Below, piece after piece: positions 45,836-54,931 of a stretch of DNA of 64,000 bases. This DNA comes from Burkholderia ambifaria. Its GTDB lineage: Bacteria > Pseudomonadota > Gammaproteobacteria > Burkholderiales > Burkholderiaceae. The notes below the pieces were generated by a model, which was not told where the DNA came from, ran no database searches, and saw only the letters and a program-made list of their open reading frames with translations. The position numbers and the translations under genes were made by a program. The DNA lies in assembly GCF_001443045.1 (NCBI RefSeq), contig NZ_LKPJ01000004.1, positions 311,292 through 375,291 on the forward strand, read 5' to 3'. Position 1 is the first letter of the stretch. Every line of letters starts with the position of its first letter.

Positions 45836-46672
45836 ATGACGACCCCCACGACGCCGCCGGCCGGCATCTTCACCGAGGTACCGGGCGGCCTGCGCCTGCA
45901 TCATTTCGAGGCGGGCGAAGGCCGCCCGGTGGTGTTCATCCACGGCAGCGGCCCGGGCGCCAGCGGTTTCAGCAATTTCAAGCACAACTACCCCGCGTTC
46001 GCGGCCGCCGGCCATCGCGCGATCGTCGTCGACCTGCCGGGCTACGGACAGTCGTCGAAGCCGTCCGACGTCGCCTATACGCTCGATTTCTTCGTCGGCG
46101 CGCTGCACGCGCAGCTGTCCGCACTGGGTATCGGGCCAGCCGTGCTGCTCGGCAACTCGCTCGGCGGCGCGATCGCGCTCAAGTACGCGCTCGATTACCC
46201 CGACGAAGTCGACGGACTGATCATGATGGCGCCGGGCGGCGTCGAGGATCGCGACACCTATTTCCGGATGGAAGGGATCCAGCGGATGGTGAAGCTGTTC
46301 ACCAATCGCCAGATGAATGACGACACCATGCGCGAGTTGCTGACGCTGCTGGTGCACGATCCGGCAATCGTCACCAACGCGCTCGTCGCCGAGCGGATGA
46401 AGGTATGCGTCGAGCAGCCGACCGAAGTGCTGTCGACGATGAGCGTGCCGAACCTGACGGGCGCGCTCGCCGACCTGCGCTGCCCGGTGCTCGGCTTCTG
46501 GGGCACGGACGACCGCTTCAATCCGGTCGGCGGCGCGCTGACGTTCCTCGAACGCTGCCGCGACGCGCGCTTCGTGCTGCTGAACCGCTGCGGCCATTGG
46601 GTGATGGTGGAGCATGCGGGCTATTTCAATCGGGAATGCCTCGATTTCCTGGCCGCGCCGGCTGCGCGATAA
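45836..46672 (+). CDS. hsaD: HsaD/TesD-type meta-cleavage product hydrolase
   Basis: 278 residues, alpha/beta hydrolase. Oxyanion stretch HGSGPGASGFSNF at 36-48, nucleophile Ser108 in LLGNSLGGA, Asp in WGTDDRFNP and His in NRCGHWVMVE. These are the hallmarks of MCP hydrolases (BphD, HsaD, TesD), which split the C-C bond of 4,9-DSHA to give the C/D-ring acid and 2-hydroxyhexadienoate. It uses the product of the dioxygenase encoded at 7.3 kb and feeds the hydratase encoded at 40.9 kb, linking the two gene blocks. AAGGAGA precedes the ATG. Confidence 0.9.
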   Translation: MTTPTTPPAGIFTEVPGGLRLHHFEAGEGRPVVFIHGSGPGASGFSNFKHNYPAFAAAGHRAIVVDLPGYGQSSKPSDVAYTLDFFVGALHAQLSALGIGPAVLLGNSLGGAIALKYALDYPDEVDGLIMMAPGGVEDRDTYFRMEGIQRMVKLFTNRQMNDDTMRELLTLLVHDPAIVTNALVAERMKVCVEQPTEVLSTMSVPNLTGALADLRCPVLGFWGTDDRFNPVGGALTFLERCRDARFVLLNRCGHWVMVEHAGYFNRECLDFLAAPAAR

Positions 46673-46854
46673 CGCCTCTGATGGCCGGGCCGTTCGACGA
46701 CGGTTCGCCTGAATAACGGAGACGCATTGACGCCCTCTTCCGCCTAAAGGCGGAGGATTCCCACAGCCTGTCAACAGCACGCCTTTCCTTCCCGCCATCC
46801 GCCCCGAAGGAAGTCCCCTTGGGGGAAGTGGCGAGGTTTCTCGGAGCAATTGCA

Positions 46855-47643
46855 ATGAAACTCATCGAAGACCTGTTCGACCTGCGCGGCAAGGTGGCCG
46901 CGATCACCGGCGGCGCGCGTGGCATCGGCGCCGAAACGGCACGCACGCTGGCCGCGGCCGGCGCGAGCGTCGCGATTCTTGACGTGCTGTCGCAACCGGC
47001 GCAGGCGCTCGTCGAGGAGATTCGCGCACAGGGTGGCCAGGCTGCGTTCTGGTCGCTCGACGTGACGCACGAGGCCGACGTGGCGCGCGTGTTCGGCGAG
47101 ATCGTCGCGCGCTTCGGGCGCCTCGACGTGCTCGTGAACAACGCGGGCATCGAAGGGCACAACGTGCCGACGCACGAACTCACGCTCGCGCAGTGGCAGC
47201 GCGTGCAGGACGTGAACGTCAACGGCGTGTTCCTGTGCACGCGCGCGGCGATTCCGCACCTCGAAGCGGCCGGCGGCGGCTCGATCGTGAACCTGTCGTC
47301 GATGTACGGGATCGTCGGCGGCCCCGACGTGCCCGCGTATCACGCGTCGAAGGCGGCGGTGCGGATGATGGCGAAGGTCGACGCGATGCTGTACGCGGCG
47401 AAGAACATCCGCGCGAACTCGGTGCATCCGGGCTACATCCGCACGCCGATGCTGGAGGACGCGTTCCGCCAGATGGGCCAGGATCCGGATCGCGCGTTCG
47501 AATACATGCAGACGCACGTGCCGATGGCGAAGATCGGCAGCCCGCGCGACATCGCGGCCGGCATCCTGTATCTCGTGTCGCCGGCTGGGCGCTACGTGAC
47601 GGGAGCGGAACTGGTGATCGACGGCGGCTACACCGCGCGCTGA
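46855..47643 (+). CDS. SDR-family oxidoreductase
   Basis: 262 residues from the ATG at 46855 (CGGAGC upstream). TGGARGIG (about 18-25), NNAG near 93, Ser in NLSSMYGIVG, YxxxK in AYHASKAAVR and the terminal VTGAELVIDGGYTAR. Related to 3alpha/20beta- and 7alpha-hydroxysteroid dehydrogenase-like SDRs. A 182-bp gap separates it from the tesD gene; that gap contains TCCGCC-TAAA-GGCGGA (46739-46754). Role in steroid hydroxyl oxidation is plausible from context. Confidence 0.83.
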   Translation: MKLIEDLFDLRGKVAAITGGARGIGAETARTLAAAGASVAILDVLSQPAQALVEEIRAQGGQAAFWSLDVTHEADVARVFGEIVARFGRLDVLVNNAGIEGHNVPTHELTLAQWQRVQDVNVNGVFLCTRAAIPHLEAAGGGSIVNLSSMYGIVGGPDVPAYHASKAAVRMMAKVDAMLYAAKNIRANSVHPGYIRTPMLEDAFRQMGQDPDRAFEYMQTHVPMAKIGSPRDIAAGILYLVSPAGRYVTGAELVIDGGYTAR

Positions 47644-47706
47644 CGCGCCTGACGGCGTGCCACAACTGAAGTTTGAAGCAAATCGAAGATATAAGGAGGC
47701 AGGCAG

Positions 47707-48456
47707 TTGAAAGCGCTCGTGGCAGTGAAGCGCGTGGTCGACGCGAACGTGAAGGTCGGCGTGAAGTCCGACCGCACCGGCGTCGATATCGCGAACGTGA
47801 AGATGTCGATGAACCCGTTCGACGAAATCGCGGTGGAGGAGGCCGTGCGGCTGAAGGAGGCCGGCGTCGTGACGGAGGTGGTTGCCGTGTCGGTGGGCGT
47901 GGCGCAAGCGCAGGAGACGCTGCGCACGGCGCTCGCGATCGGTGCGGATCGCGCGATCCTCGTCGAAGCGATCGATGGCGTCGAGCCGCTGGCCGTCGCG
48001 AAGATCCTGAAGTCGCTCGTCGACAAGGAGCAGCCGCAGCTGGTGATCCTCGGCAAGCAGGCGATCGACGACGACTCGAACCAGACCGGCCAGATGCTGG
48101 CCGCGCTGGCCGGTCTCCCGCAGGCGACGTTCGCGTCGAAGGTCACGATCGCCGATGGGCGTGCCACGGTCGCGCGTGAAGTCGACGGAGGCGCGGAAAC
48201 GCTGTCGCTTCGACTGCCCGCGGTCGTGACGACCGACCTGCGCCTGAACGAGCCGCGCTATGTGACGCTGCCGAACATCATGAAGGCGAAGAAGAAGCCG
48301 CTGGAAACGATGAAGCCGGAAGACCTGGGCGTGGACGTGACGCCGCGCCTGAAGACGCTGAAGGTGGTCGAGCCGCCGAAGCGCGCGGCGGGCGTGAAGG
48401 TGCCGGACATGAAGACGCTGGTCGACAAGCTGAAGACCGAAGCCAGGGTGCTGTAA
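47707..48456 (+). CDS. etfB: Electron transfer flavoprotein beta subunit
   Basis: 249 residues from a TTG start with AAGGAGGC just upstream. [53 protein letters not shown] and the recognition loop region [31 protein letters not shown] are standard for EtfB. It binds AMP and docks on acyl-CoA dehydrogenases. Adjacent to etfA; a dedicated acceptor for the steroid dehydrogenases is likely, though it could be the general ETF. Confidence 0.94.
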   Translation: MKALVAVKRVVDANVKVGVKSDRTGVDIANVKMSMNPFDEIAVEEAVRLKEAGVVTEVVAVSVGVAQAQETLRTALAIGADRAILVEAIDGVEPLAVAKILKSLVDKEQPQLVILGKQAIDDDSNQTGQMLAALAGLPQATFASKVTIADGRATVAREVDGGAETLSLRLPAVVTTDLRLNEPRYVTLPNIMKAKKKPLETMKPEDLGVDVTPRLKTLKVVEPPKRAAGVKVPDMKTLVDKLKTEARVL

Positions 48457-48472
48457 GAGAGAGCGGAAAGAA

Positions 48473-49423
48473 ATGACGATTCTGGTAATTGCCGAGCACG
48501 ATGCTGCATCGGCAGGCGGCGCGTCGCCGATCAAGGCCGCGACATTGAATGCGGTGGCGGCGGCGCAGGCCATTGGCGGCGACATTCACGTGCTGGTTGC
48601 AGGCCATGACGCACAGAGCGCGGCCGACTCAGCGGCAAAGATCGCGGGCGTTTCGAAGGTGTTGCTGGCCGACGCGCCGCAGCTCGCGGACGGTCTTGCC
48701 GAGAACGTCGAAGCGACGGTGCTGGCCGTCGCATCGAACTACTCGCATATCCTTGCGCCGGCCACCGCCTACGGCAAGAACATCGCGCCGCGCATCGCCG
48801 CGAAGCTGGACGTCGCGCAGATCTCGGACATCACGGCGGTCGTTTCAGCCGACACGTTCGAGCGTCCGATCTACGCGGGCAACGCGATCGCGACGGTACA
48901 GTCGGGCGATCCGGTCAAGGTGATCACGGTGCGAACGACGGGTTTCGATCCGGTTGTGGCGGAAGGCGGCAGCGCAGCGGTCGAGAAGATCGAAGCGGCA
49001 GCCGACGCAGGCAAGTCGCAGTTCGTGAGCCGTGAAGTGACGAAGCTGGATCGTCCGGAGCTGACGTCGGCGAGCATCATCGTGTCGGGCGGCCGTGGCC
49101 TGGGCAGCGGCGAGAACTACATGAAGGTGCTGGAGCCGCTGGCAGACAAGCTGCAGGCCGCACTCGGCGCATCGCGCGCGGCAGTCGATGCGGGCTACGT
49201 GCCGAACGACTATCAGGTCGGCCAGACCGGGAAAATTGTCGCGCCGCAGCTGTACATCGCAGTCGGCATCTCGGGTGCGATCCAGCATCTGGCCGGGATG
49301 AAGGATTCGAAGGTGATCGTCGCGATCAACAAGGATCCGGACGCGCCGATCTTCAGCGTGGCCGACTACGGTGTCGTCGGCGACCTGTTCACGCTCGTGC
49401 CCGAAGCGGCCGCGGTGCTCTGA
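48473..49423 (+). CDS. etfA: Electron transfer flavoprotein alpha subunit
   Basis: 316 residues. The C-terminal FAD domain carries [51 protein letters not shown] and [10 protein letters not shown], the classical EtfA signature. It holds the FAD that passes electrons to ETF-ubiquinone oxidoreductase. GAGAGCGGAAAG precedes the ATG, 16 nt after etfB. Confidence 0.95.
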   Translation: MTILVIAEHDAASAGGASPIKAATLNAVAAAQAIGGDIHVLVAGHDAQSAADSAAKIAGVSKVLLADAPQLADGLAENVEATVLAVASNYSHILAPATAYGKNIAPRIAAKLDVAQISDITAVVSADTFERPIYAGNAIATVQSGDPVKVITVRTTGFDPVVAEGGSAAVEKIEAAADAGKSQFVSREVTKLDRPELTSASIIVSGGRGLGSGENYMKVLEPLADKLQAALGASRAAVDAGYVPNDYQVGQTGKIVAPQLYIAVGISGAIQHLAGMKDSKVIVAINKDPDAPIFSVADYGVVGDLFTLVPEAAAVL

Positions 49424-49426
49424 GCG

Positions 49427-49957
49427 ATGCCGCTGTTCGAATTCAACGGCATGCGCCCGCGCGTCGATCCGTCCGCGTACGTTCATCCGAGCGCGGTCGT
49501 GATCGGCGACGTGACGATCGGCGCGGGCTGCTACATCGGTCCGCATGCAAGCCTGCGCGGCGACTTCGGCGCGATCGTCGTCGACGTCGGCAGCAACGTG
49601 CAGGACGGCTGCGTGCTGCACGTCGGCATCGGCGAGACGTGCCGGCTCGGCGTGAACAGCCACGTCGGCCACGGCGCGATCGTGCATGGCGCGACGCTCG
49701 AACCGGACACCATGATCGGGATGAACGCGGTCGTGATGGACGGCGCGACGATCGGCGCGACGACGATCGTCGCCGCGTGCGCGTTCGTGAAGGCTGGGTA
49801 CGACGTGCCGCGCGGCGTGTTGCTCGCGGGCGTGCCGGGGCGAGTCGTGCGGCGGCTGAGCGAGGCGGAGATCGACGCGAAGGCGAACGGCACGCGGATC
49901 TATCAGCAGTTGGCGGTGGATTGCCTGAAGACGCTCAGGCAGATCGACGACGCGTAA
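49427..49957 (+). CDS. Gamma-carbonic-anhydrase-like hexapeptide protein (PaaY/CaiE type)
   Basis: 176 residues with left-handed beta-helix repeats (IGDVTIGAGCYIGPHASLRGDFG onward) and metal-site histidines in CVLHVG and HVGHGAIVHG. PaaY/CaiE relatives act as thioesterases or accessory proteins in aromatic and carnitine catabolism. It begins 3 nt after the etfA stop and so shares its transcript. Here it may rescue CoA trapped as dead-end thioesters. Carbonic anhydrase activity is the alternative. Confidence 0.8.
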   Translation: MPLFEFNGMRPRVDPSAYVHPSAVVIGDVTIGAGCYIGPHASLRGDFGAIVVDVGSNVQDGCVLHVGIGETCRLGVNSHVGHGAIVHGATLEPDTMIGMNAVVMDGATIGATTIVAACAFVKAGYDVPRGVLLAGVPGRVVRRLSEAEIDAKANGTRIYQQLAVDCLKTLRQIDDA

Positions 49958-50176
49958 CAACCGTCGTTCACCGGCATGAATACCGTGAATCCGCAAGCGA
50001 CGAGCGTCGAACGAAGCCGCGCCGAAAGCGCGACACCATGGGTTTTCTCGGGGTTTATGCGGATGGCGATTCGCGCTCGTGCATGCCGGTCGTGACGTTC
50101 GCGCGGGATCGATTGCCTGATACGGCGTCGTTGTCTTAAGATCGGCGTCAGACCAGCCCACCGCCTCCGGCGCCGA

Positions 50177-50425
50177 ATGAACACGACTATACGCCTGCGC
50201 GTCGCCATCATCGCTTCGGCTTTTGCCGTCTATCACGTATTCATGCACGTCCAGTGGGTCGTCAGCGGTTGCATCGAATTCCTCCGCAGCCGGCATTGCA
50301 GCTTCGAGAACAGCGCGAATTTCGAAGGGATGATGGACTTCGACCTGTTGCTGACCTGCGCGTGGGTGGCGGGCGCGGCGATGGCGTGGTTCGCCGTCGC
50401 ACGCGCGCCGAAGAAACCCGGTTAG
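50177..50425 (+). CDS. Small membrane protein of unknown function
   Basis: 82 residues with two predicted helices (VAIIASAFAVYHVFMHVQWVV and LLLTCAWVAGAAMAWFAVA) joined by a loop with two cysteines (GCIEFLRSRHC). No family is recognised. There is no strong ribosome-binding site; the frame and codon use look genuine. It converges with the MFS gene. Confidence 0.5.
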   Translation: MNTTIRLRVAIIASAFAVYHVFMHVQWVVSGCIEFLRSRHCSFENSANFEGMMDFDLLLTCAWVAGAAMAWFAVARAPKKPG

Positions 50426-50448
50426 CCGCGCCGGCGTCGTGCCGCCGC

Positions 50449-51621
50449 CTATTGCGTGCGCACCTGCGCCGGCCGGTCATGCAGGAACGCGAGCGACAGC
50501 GCCGCGAGACCGCAGCTCGTGATGAGCATCAGCAACGCGCCCTTGCCGGCATGCACCATCACCCAGCCGCCGACCGACGGAAAGCCGAACGTGCCGATGA
50601 AATACGACGCGACGAACCACGTCAGCACGCCGTGCCGTTGCGTGTCCGCACAATCGTTGACCGCCTGGGCCTGGATCACCGGATACATAAGGCCGTAGCC
50701 GGCGCCGAGCAGGACGGCCGCGACGGACTGGAACGACGCATGTTCGGCTGCGCCGAACATCGCGAGTGCGCCGAGCAGCATCATCACGAGCAGCCCCTTG
50801 GTCGCCGTTTCGGGGCGCGCCAGCCTCACCCATCTTCCGAGCAGCCAGCGCGCGGTAATCACCGTCATCGTGTAAAGACTGAAGAATGTGCCGGGCCGCG
50901 CCTGCGTGCCTTGCGCGAACGACATCTGGAACGTCATCAGGCCGGAGAACACGCAGGTGCCGAGCGCGATCATCGCGATCGGCACGGCGGCGCGCGTGCG
51001 CGAGATCGCGCGAAAGTCGCGCACCCAGCGGCCGCCCGATATGGCGGCGGGCGGGCGCGGACACAGGCGGCCGAACGCCTCCAGCATCAGCGACGCCAGC
51101 GCGCACAGGGCGCCGACCGCGTAAAGCGTGTCGTCGATCGACCAATGGAGCATTCGCATCGCATACGCGGCCAATGCCGGGGATGCGCCGATCCCCGTCA
51201 TCTGGAAGGTTGCCGACCGGAAGAACCACACGTTTCGAGCCGCGCCGCTGGTTCGCTCGGCGAGCGACATCGGTGCGGCCAGGTGAAACGCACCCCAGCC
51301 GAAGCCGACCAGGAAGCCGGACGGCAGGTCGGCGGACGGCGCACGCCCGACGAGTGCGAAGCCGACGATGCCGGCGCCGATGCACAGCGACGACAGCGCG
51401 GCGATCCGCGCGGTGCCGATCTGCTGCGAGAACCAGCCGACCACCGACAGGCCGGCGAAGGTGCCGACCGTCGCGGCGGCCAGTGCCGCGCCGGTATTGA
51501 GATCGCTACCGCCGATCGCGTGAAAGCGCATCGACAACAGGAAGGTGGCGCCATAGCCGCCCGCGGTGAGCAGGGTGCCGACGAGAAAGAGCAACGCACT
51601 ATGAACGCGCATGACAGCCAT
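50449..51621 (-). CDS. MFS transporter
   Basis: 390 residues from the ATG at 51621; the frame is open 77 codons further upstream but that part is Arg-rich and unlike protein. About 12 helices, with SGFLVGFGWGAFHLAAPMSLAERTSG in the central region and YGLMYPVIQAQAVND near the C-terminus, as in MFS_1 sugar/drug transporters. Substrate unknown. The start is uncertain by a few codons (another ATG at 51612). Confidence 0.75.
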   Translation of the reverse strand: MAVMRVHSALLFLVGTLLTAGGYGATFLLSMRFHAIGGSDLNTGAALAAATVGTFAGLSVVGWFSQQIGTARIAALSSLCIGAGIVGFALVGRAPSADLPSGFLVGFGWGAFHLAAPMSLAERTSGAARNVWFFRSATFQMTGIGASPALAAYAMRMLHWSIDDTLYAVGALCALASLMLEAFGRLCPRPPAAISGGRWVRDFRAISRTRAAVPIAMIALGTCVFSGLMTFQMSFAQGTQARPGTFFSLYTMTVITARWLLGRWVRLARPETATKGLLVMMLLGALAMFGAAEHASFQSVAAVLLGAGYGLMYPVIQAQAVNDCADTQRHGVLTWFVASYFIGTFGFPSVGGWVMVHAGKGALLMLITSCGLAALSLAFLHDRPAQVRTQ

Positions 51622-51955
51622 CCGGGACGGCAGCGACGAACGGGGACGTCGTCGATTGCGAAACAGTATGGACCAGCACCGTTGCGGAATGCCCGCATTT
51701 GTGGTGACGCGACCGGGCTGTCGGCTTTTGTCGGGCCGCGCTCGTACACGATCGACCGGACGCGCCGTTTCGTGCCGCGCGCCTTGCATTGGGGGGGCGG
51801 CACGACGGCGGCGAATTCGTCGGATCAGCGCCGTCGAACGCTGCACGGACATCGTTTTTTGGGGCGATCGAGACGCCTCGTGCGCCCTTTGCTTTCCCCT
51901 GTGCGGTGCACTAGATTCGAAGCATTATGTGCCATCGATCGCGTGAGGTGACGCC
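51622..51955. other. Divergent intergenic region
   Basis: No gene. A weak promoter for the DUF1326 gene can be proposed at TTGCTT (51889-51894), a 17-bp spacer, and TAGATT (51912-51917), leaving a 30-nt leader. A G-run of seven (51790-51796) lies in the middle. No convincing promoter for the leftward MFS gene was found. Confidence 0.35.
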
Positions 51956-52597
51956 ATGACGCCGTGGGAGATTCAGGGAACCGAGCTGATGAACTGCAAT
52001 TGCTCATACGGTTGTCCCTGCCAGTTCAATTCGCTGCCGACGCATGGCAACTGCGAAGCGATGGGTGCGATTTCGATCGACAGCGGTCACTACGGCGACG
52101 TGGTGCTCGACGGTGTCCGGATCGCGGTCGTATTCCAGTGGCCGGGGCCGATTCACGAAGGCCATGGCCGCTGCCAGCCGATCGTCGACGAAAGCGCGAG
52201 TCCCGCGCAATGCGAGGCCGTGCTGAAGATCATGACCGGTCAGGATACCGATCCATTCGCGACGATGTTCGCCGTGTTCGCGTCGACGCTCGAACAGGCG
52301 TTCGATCCGATCTTCGCGAAGATCGATTTCGACGTCGATGTCGATGCGCGGCGCGGCCGGATCAGCGTCGACGGCGTGTTCGACGTCGTCGGCGAGCCGA
52401 TCCGCAACCCGGTGACGGGCGCCGAACATCGCGTACGGATCGACCTGCCGCACGGCTTCGAATACGAGATTGCCGAGATCGGTTCGGGCACCGGCCGGTC
52501 GCACGGTCACATCGAACTGGACCTCGAGCGGAGCTACGCGCAGTTCGCGCGGCTGCATCTGAACAATCACGGGCTGATCCGGCATCGCGCCGCATGA
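51956..52597 (+). CDS. DUF1326 family protein, cysteine-rich N-terminus
   Basis: 213 residues, soluble, opening TPWEIQGTELMNCNCSYGCPCQF with C14, C16, C20 and C22 packed like a metal site. The rest, including HGRCQPIVDE and LERSYAQFARLHLNNHG, matches DUF1326. Function is not established; the cysteine cluster and the following genes suggest handling of a soft metal such as copper. GAGGTG precedes the ATG and the stop overlaps the next start (ATGA at 52594). Confidence 0.8.
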   Translation: MTPWEIQGTELMNCNCSYGCPCQFNSLPTHGNCEAMGAISIDSGHYGDVVLDGVRIAVVFQWPGPIHEGHGRCQPIVDESASPAQCEAVLKIMTGQDTDPFATMFAVFASTLEQAFDPIFAKIDFDVDVDARRGRISVDGVFDVVGEPIRNPVTGAEHRVRIDLPHGFEYEIAEIGSGTGRSHGHIELDLERSYAQFARLHLNNHGLIRHRAA

Positions 52598-53385
52598 TTC
52601 CCGTCGACCATGTTCTCGGGCGCGAGCGCGTCGTCACGCTGCTCGGCATGGCCGCGCTCGTCGGCGCGTGCTGGGTCTACCTGTGGACGGGCGCCGGCAC
52701 TGGCATGTCGGCGCTGGACATGACGGCGGTCGCGCTGTTCCCGCATCGGCTGGCCGACGACATGGGCGCGATGGCCCCGTCGCTGGCGACCGTGATCCTG
52801 ATGTGGTGGGTGATGATGATCGCGATGATGACGCCCGGCGCGGCGCCGCTCGTGCTGCTGTACCGGCGCGTGCTGCGGCATCACGATCCGGCGGGCACGG
52901 GAGCGGCATTCACGTCGACCTGCCTGCTGGCCGGCTATCTGGCATCGTGGTTCGCGTTCTCGGTCGCTGCGGCCGCGCTGCAGATGCTGCTGCAGCCTGC
53001 CGGCCTGATCTCCGGAATGATGCTGTGGTCGAAGAGCGCGATGCTGTCCGCGATCGTGCTCGCGCTGGCCGGCATTTACCAGTTCTCGCCGTTGAAGCAG
53101 GCATGCCTGCGGCAATGCCGGTCACCGGTGCGGTTCCTCACAACGTACTGGCGGCCGGGAATCACGGGCAGCTTCCTGCTCGGCGTGCGCCACGGCGCGT
53201 ATTGCGTGGGCTGTTGCTGGCTGCTGATGGCGCTGCTGTTCGTCGGCGGCGTGATGAACGTCGTGTGGATCATCGCGTTGTCGCTGTTCGTACTGGTCGA
53301 AAAGGTGCTGCCGGGCGGCGAGTACGTCGGGCGCGCGTTGGGTGTCGTGCTGATCGCGTGGGCCGTCGCGACGTTGCTGGTGTAG
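52594..53385 (+). CDS. DUF2182 integral membrane protein (predicted metal-binding)
   Basis: 263 residues, about seven helices. MWWVMMIAMMTPGAAPLVLLY is the Met-rich DUF2182 signature; KQACLRQCRSP and YCVGCCWLLM add cysteine pairs at helix ends. DUF2182 proteins are annotated as predicted metal-binding membrane proteins and commonly follow DUF1326 genes. The coupled start with DUF1326 argues for one complex. The Met/Cys content suggests Cu(I), but this is inference. Confidence 0.82.
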   Translation: MIPVDHVLGRERVVTLLGMAALVGACWVYLWTGAGTGMSALDMTAVALFPHRLADDMGAMAPSLATVILMWWVMMIAMMTPGAAPLVLLYRRVLRHHDPAGTGAAFTSTCLLAGYLASWFAFSVAAAALQMLLQPAGLISGMMLWSKSAMLSAIVLALAGIYQFSPLKQACLRQCRSPVRFLTTYWRPGITGSFLLGVRHGAYCVGCCWLLMALLFVGGVMNVVWIIALSLFVLVEKVLPGGEYVGRALGVVLIAWAVATLLV

Positions 53386-53425
53386 GGTGGCGTATTCGTC
53401 ATCCGCCGCGCGCGGGAGTATCTCG

Positions 53426-53785
53426 ATGAAGATCCGATGCATTGCCATTGCCATTGCCATCACAGTCCTCGGTGCGATGGGCGTCGTTGCGGCACAGGTG
53501 CGGGCGGCGGGCAGCATGTCCGACATGAACATGGGTGACATGAAGATGTCGGCACCGGCCGCGGCGCTGACCGATGCCGAAGTGAAACGGATCGATGCCG
53601 CGCGCGGGATGGTGACGCTGAAGCACGGCGCGCTCGAGAACGTCGGGATGGCGCCGATGACGATGGCGTTCAAGGCCGGCGACCCGACGATGATCGAGTC
53701 GCTGCGCGTGGGCGACAAGGTCAAGGTCCGGGTCGAGCGCGTGAACGGCGCGCTTACGATCGTGAAGCTCGTGAAGCGGCAGTGA
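53426..53785 (+). CDS. CusF-like periplasmic copper-binding protein
   Basis: 119 residues from the ATG at 53426 (GGGAGTATCTCG upstream). Signal peptide to about residue 28, a Met-rich linker (MSDMNMGDMKM), then an OB-like CusF domain. His67, Met78 and Met80 align with the CusF Cu(I) ligands H36, M47 and M49, while the position of the capping Trp44 is Met75. It probably carries Cu(I) in the periplasm. Third gene after DUF1326/DUF2182, 40 nt downstream, probably the same transcript. Confidence 0.82.
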   Translation: MKIRCIAIAIAITVLGAMGVVAAQVRAAGSMSDMNMGDMKMSAPAAALTDAEVKRIDAARGMVTLKHGALENVGMAPMTMAFKAGDPTMIESLRVGDKVKVRVERVNGALTIVKLVKRQ

Positions 53786-53880
53786 CATACGTCCGGCCGA
53801 TATGGCCTTGATGCCCCTTCCTTCACGCGCCCCGCGGAAGCAGGGTGCCTGACGATGAATACGCAAACGGCAGTGCCGCG

Positions 53881-54291
53881 CTAACCGGCATCGTCACCGG
53901 AAATGTCGTCGGGCTGCGCGAAATTCAACTCGACGCCATTGCCGGCCGGGTCGGTGAAAAACAGCTGCAGCTGGCGCGTGAGCGGCACGTACGTGCGCGA
54001 GTACCGGATCTTCGCGTCGGTGAGACGCCGTTCCATCTCGACAGCGTTCGCGCATGAAAATGCCATATGGTCGAACGTATTGACGACATGCGCCGGCCGC
54101 ACCTCGCCGGGCCGTGCTTCCGACAGGTGGAGGATCGCCTGGGTCCCCGCGTAGAGCCAGTAGCCGTTGCTCTGGAACGGCGGCCGATAGCCCAACTCGA
54201 GGCCCACGACGTTCACGTAGAAATCGCGCAGCGGATCGAGCGTCGCCCGATCCGCGCGCAGGTTGTAATGATTGAGTCCGATCACTGTCAT
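53881..54291 (-). CDS. VOC (glyoxalase/dioxygenase fold) protein
   Basis: 136 residues from the ATG at 54291 giving MTVIGLNHYNLRADRATLDPLRDFYVNVVGLELG. A single VOC module with metal-site candidates His8 and the Glu of GNGVELNF. Too short and too degenerate for extradiol dioxygenase; a glyoxalase I-like or fosfomycin-resistance-like enzyme is possible. It shares direction with the downstream Lrp gene's neighbour but has no evident partner. Confidence 0.72.
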   Translation of the reverse strand: MTVIGLNHYNLRADRATLDPLRDFYVNVVGLELGYRPPFQSNGYWLYAGTQAILHLSEARPGEVRPAHVVNTFDHMAFSCANAVEMERRLTDAKIRYSRTYVPLTRQLQLFFTDPAGNGVELNFAQPDDISGDDAG

Positions 54292-54354
54292 GGCAGATTG
54301 TCCGGTGCTTGCAAGGTGCGCGGTGCACAGCATCGCGCACCGAACCGCATCCTG

Positions 54355-54816
54355 TCACCCCCGAATGCCTTTGACCGGCGCAGCCGGACGCGCGAGCCCG
54401 CGGGCCGGCAGCGGCGTCGACATCACGATCGACGTGCGCGTTTCGCCGTACAGGTTGATGCGCTCGATCAGTTGCTCGAGGTGCGCCATGCTGACCGCGA
54501 CGAACCGCATCACGTACGAATCCGCGCCGGTCACGTGATGGCACTCGACCACTTCGGGAATCGTCTCCAGCAGCTTCAGGAATTTCGCCTTCGCCGGCTG
54601 CGGCACCGTGATGCCGATCAGCGCGCTTACCGGGTACCCGGCGGCGGCCGGATTGACCCGCGCCGTGTAGCCTTCGATCACGCCGGCCGACTCGAGACGC
54701 TTCACGCGTTCCGTCACCGCCGGCACCGACAGGTGAACCTGGCGCGCCAGCTCCGTGTAGCTGATGCGGCCGTTGGCCTGCAGCAGCGCGAGTATCTTCC
54801 AGTCGAGTTCGTCCAT
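54355..54816 (-). CDS. Lrp/AsnC-family transcriptional regulator
   Basis: 153 residues. N-terminal winged HTH MDELDWKILALLQANGRISYTELARQVHLSVPAVTERVKRLE and a C-terminal RAM/ligand domain with VTGADSYVMRFVAVSMAHLEQLI. It is divergent from a LysE exporter gene, the common layout in which an amino acid sensed by the Lrp-type protein induces its own efflux. It probably represses itself and activates the exporter. Confidence 0.93.
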   Translation of the reverse strand: MDELDWKILALLQANGRISYTELARQVHLSVPAVTERVKRLESAGVIEGYTARVNPAAAGYPVSALIGITVPQPAKAKFLKLLETIPEVVECHHVTGADSYVMRFVAVSMAHLEQLIERINLYGETRTSIVMSTPLPARGLARPAAPVKGIRG

Positions 54817-54840
54817 CGTGGTGGAGTTTTTAAGCTGAAG

Positions 54841-54855
54841 CAGCCATTTTTCCTT
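54841..54855. promoter_or_regulatory. Candidate Lrp/AsnC box
   Basis: CAGCCATTTTTCCTT matches the loose Lrp consensus YAGHAWATTWTDCTR at 11 of 15 positions by hand comparison. It lies in the 115-bp gap between the regulator and exporter genes, within a short AT-rich segment that also contains CTTAAG. Confidence 0.4.
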
Positions 54856-54931
54856 AAGAACCGCCTTCAGCGGCGACCGGACTTTCCCTACGATGACGTT
54901 TCAAGCCACGGGATGTCGCGAGGAGCCGGCC

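Noticed and set aside
46739-46754. TCCGCC-TAAA-GGCGGA hairpin with flanking GGATTCCCAC considered as an IS200/IS605 end
   Set aside because: Only a short hairpin is present; no transposase remnant or matching opposite end was found nearby.
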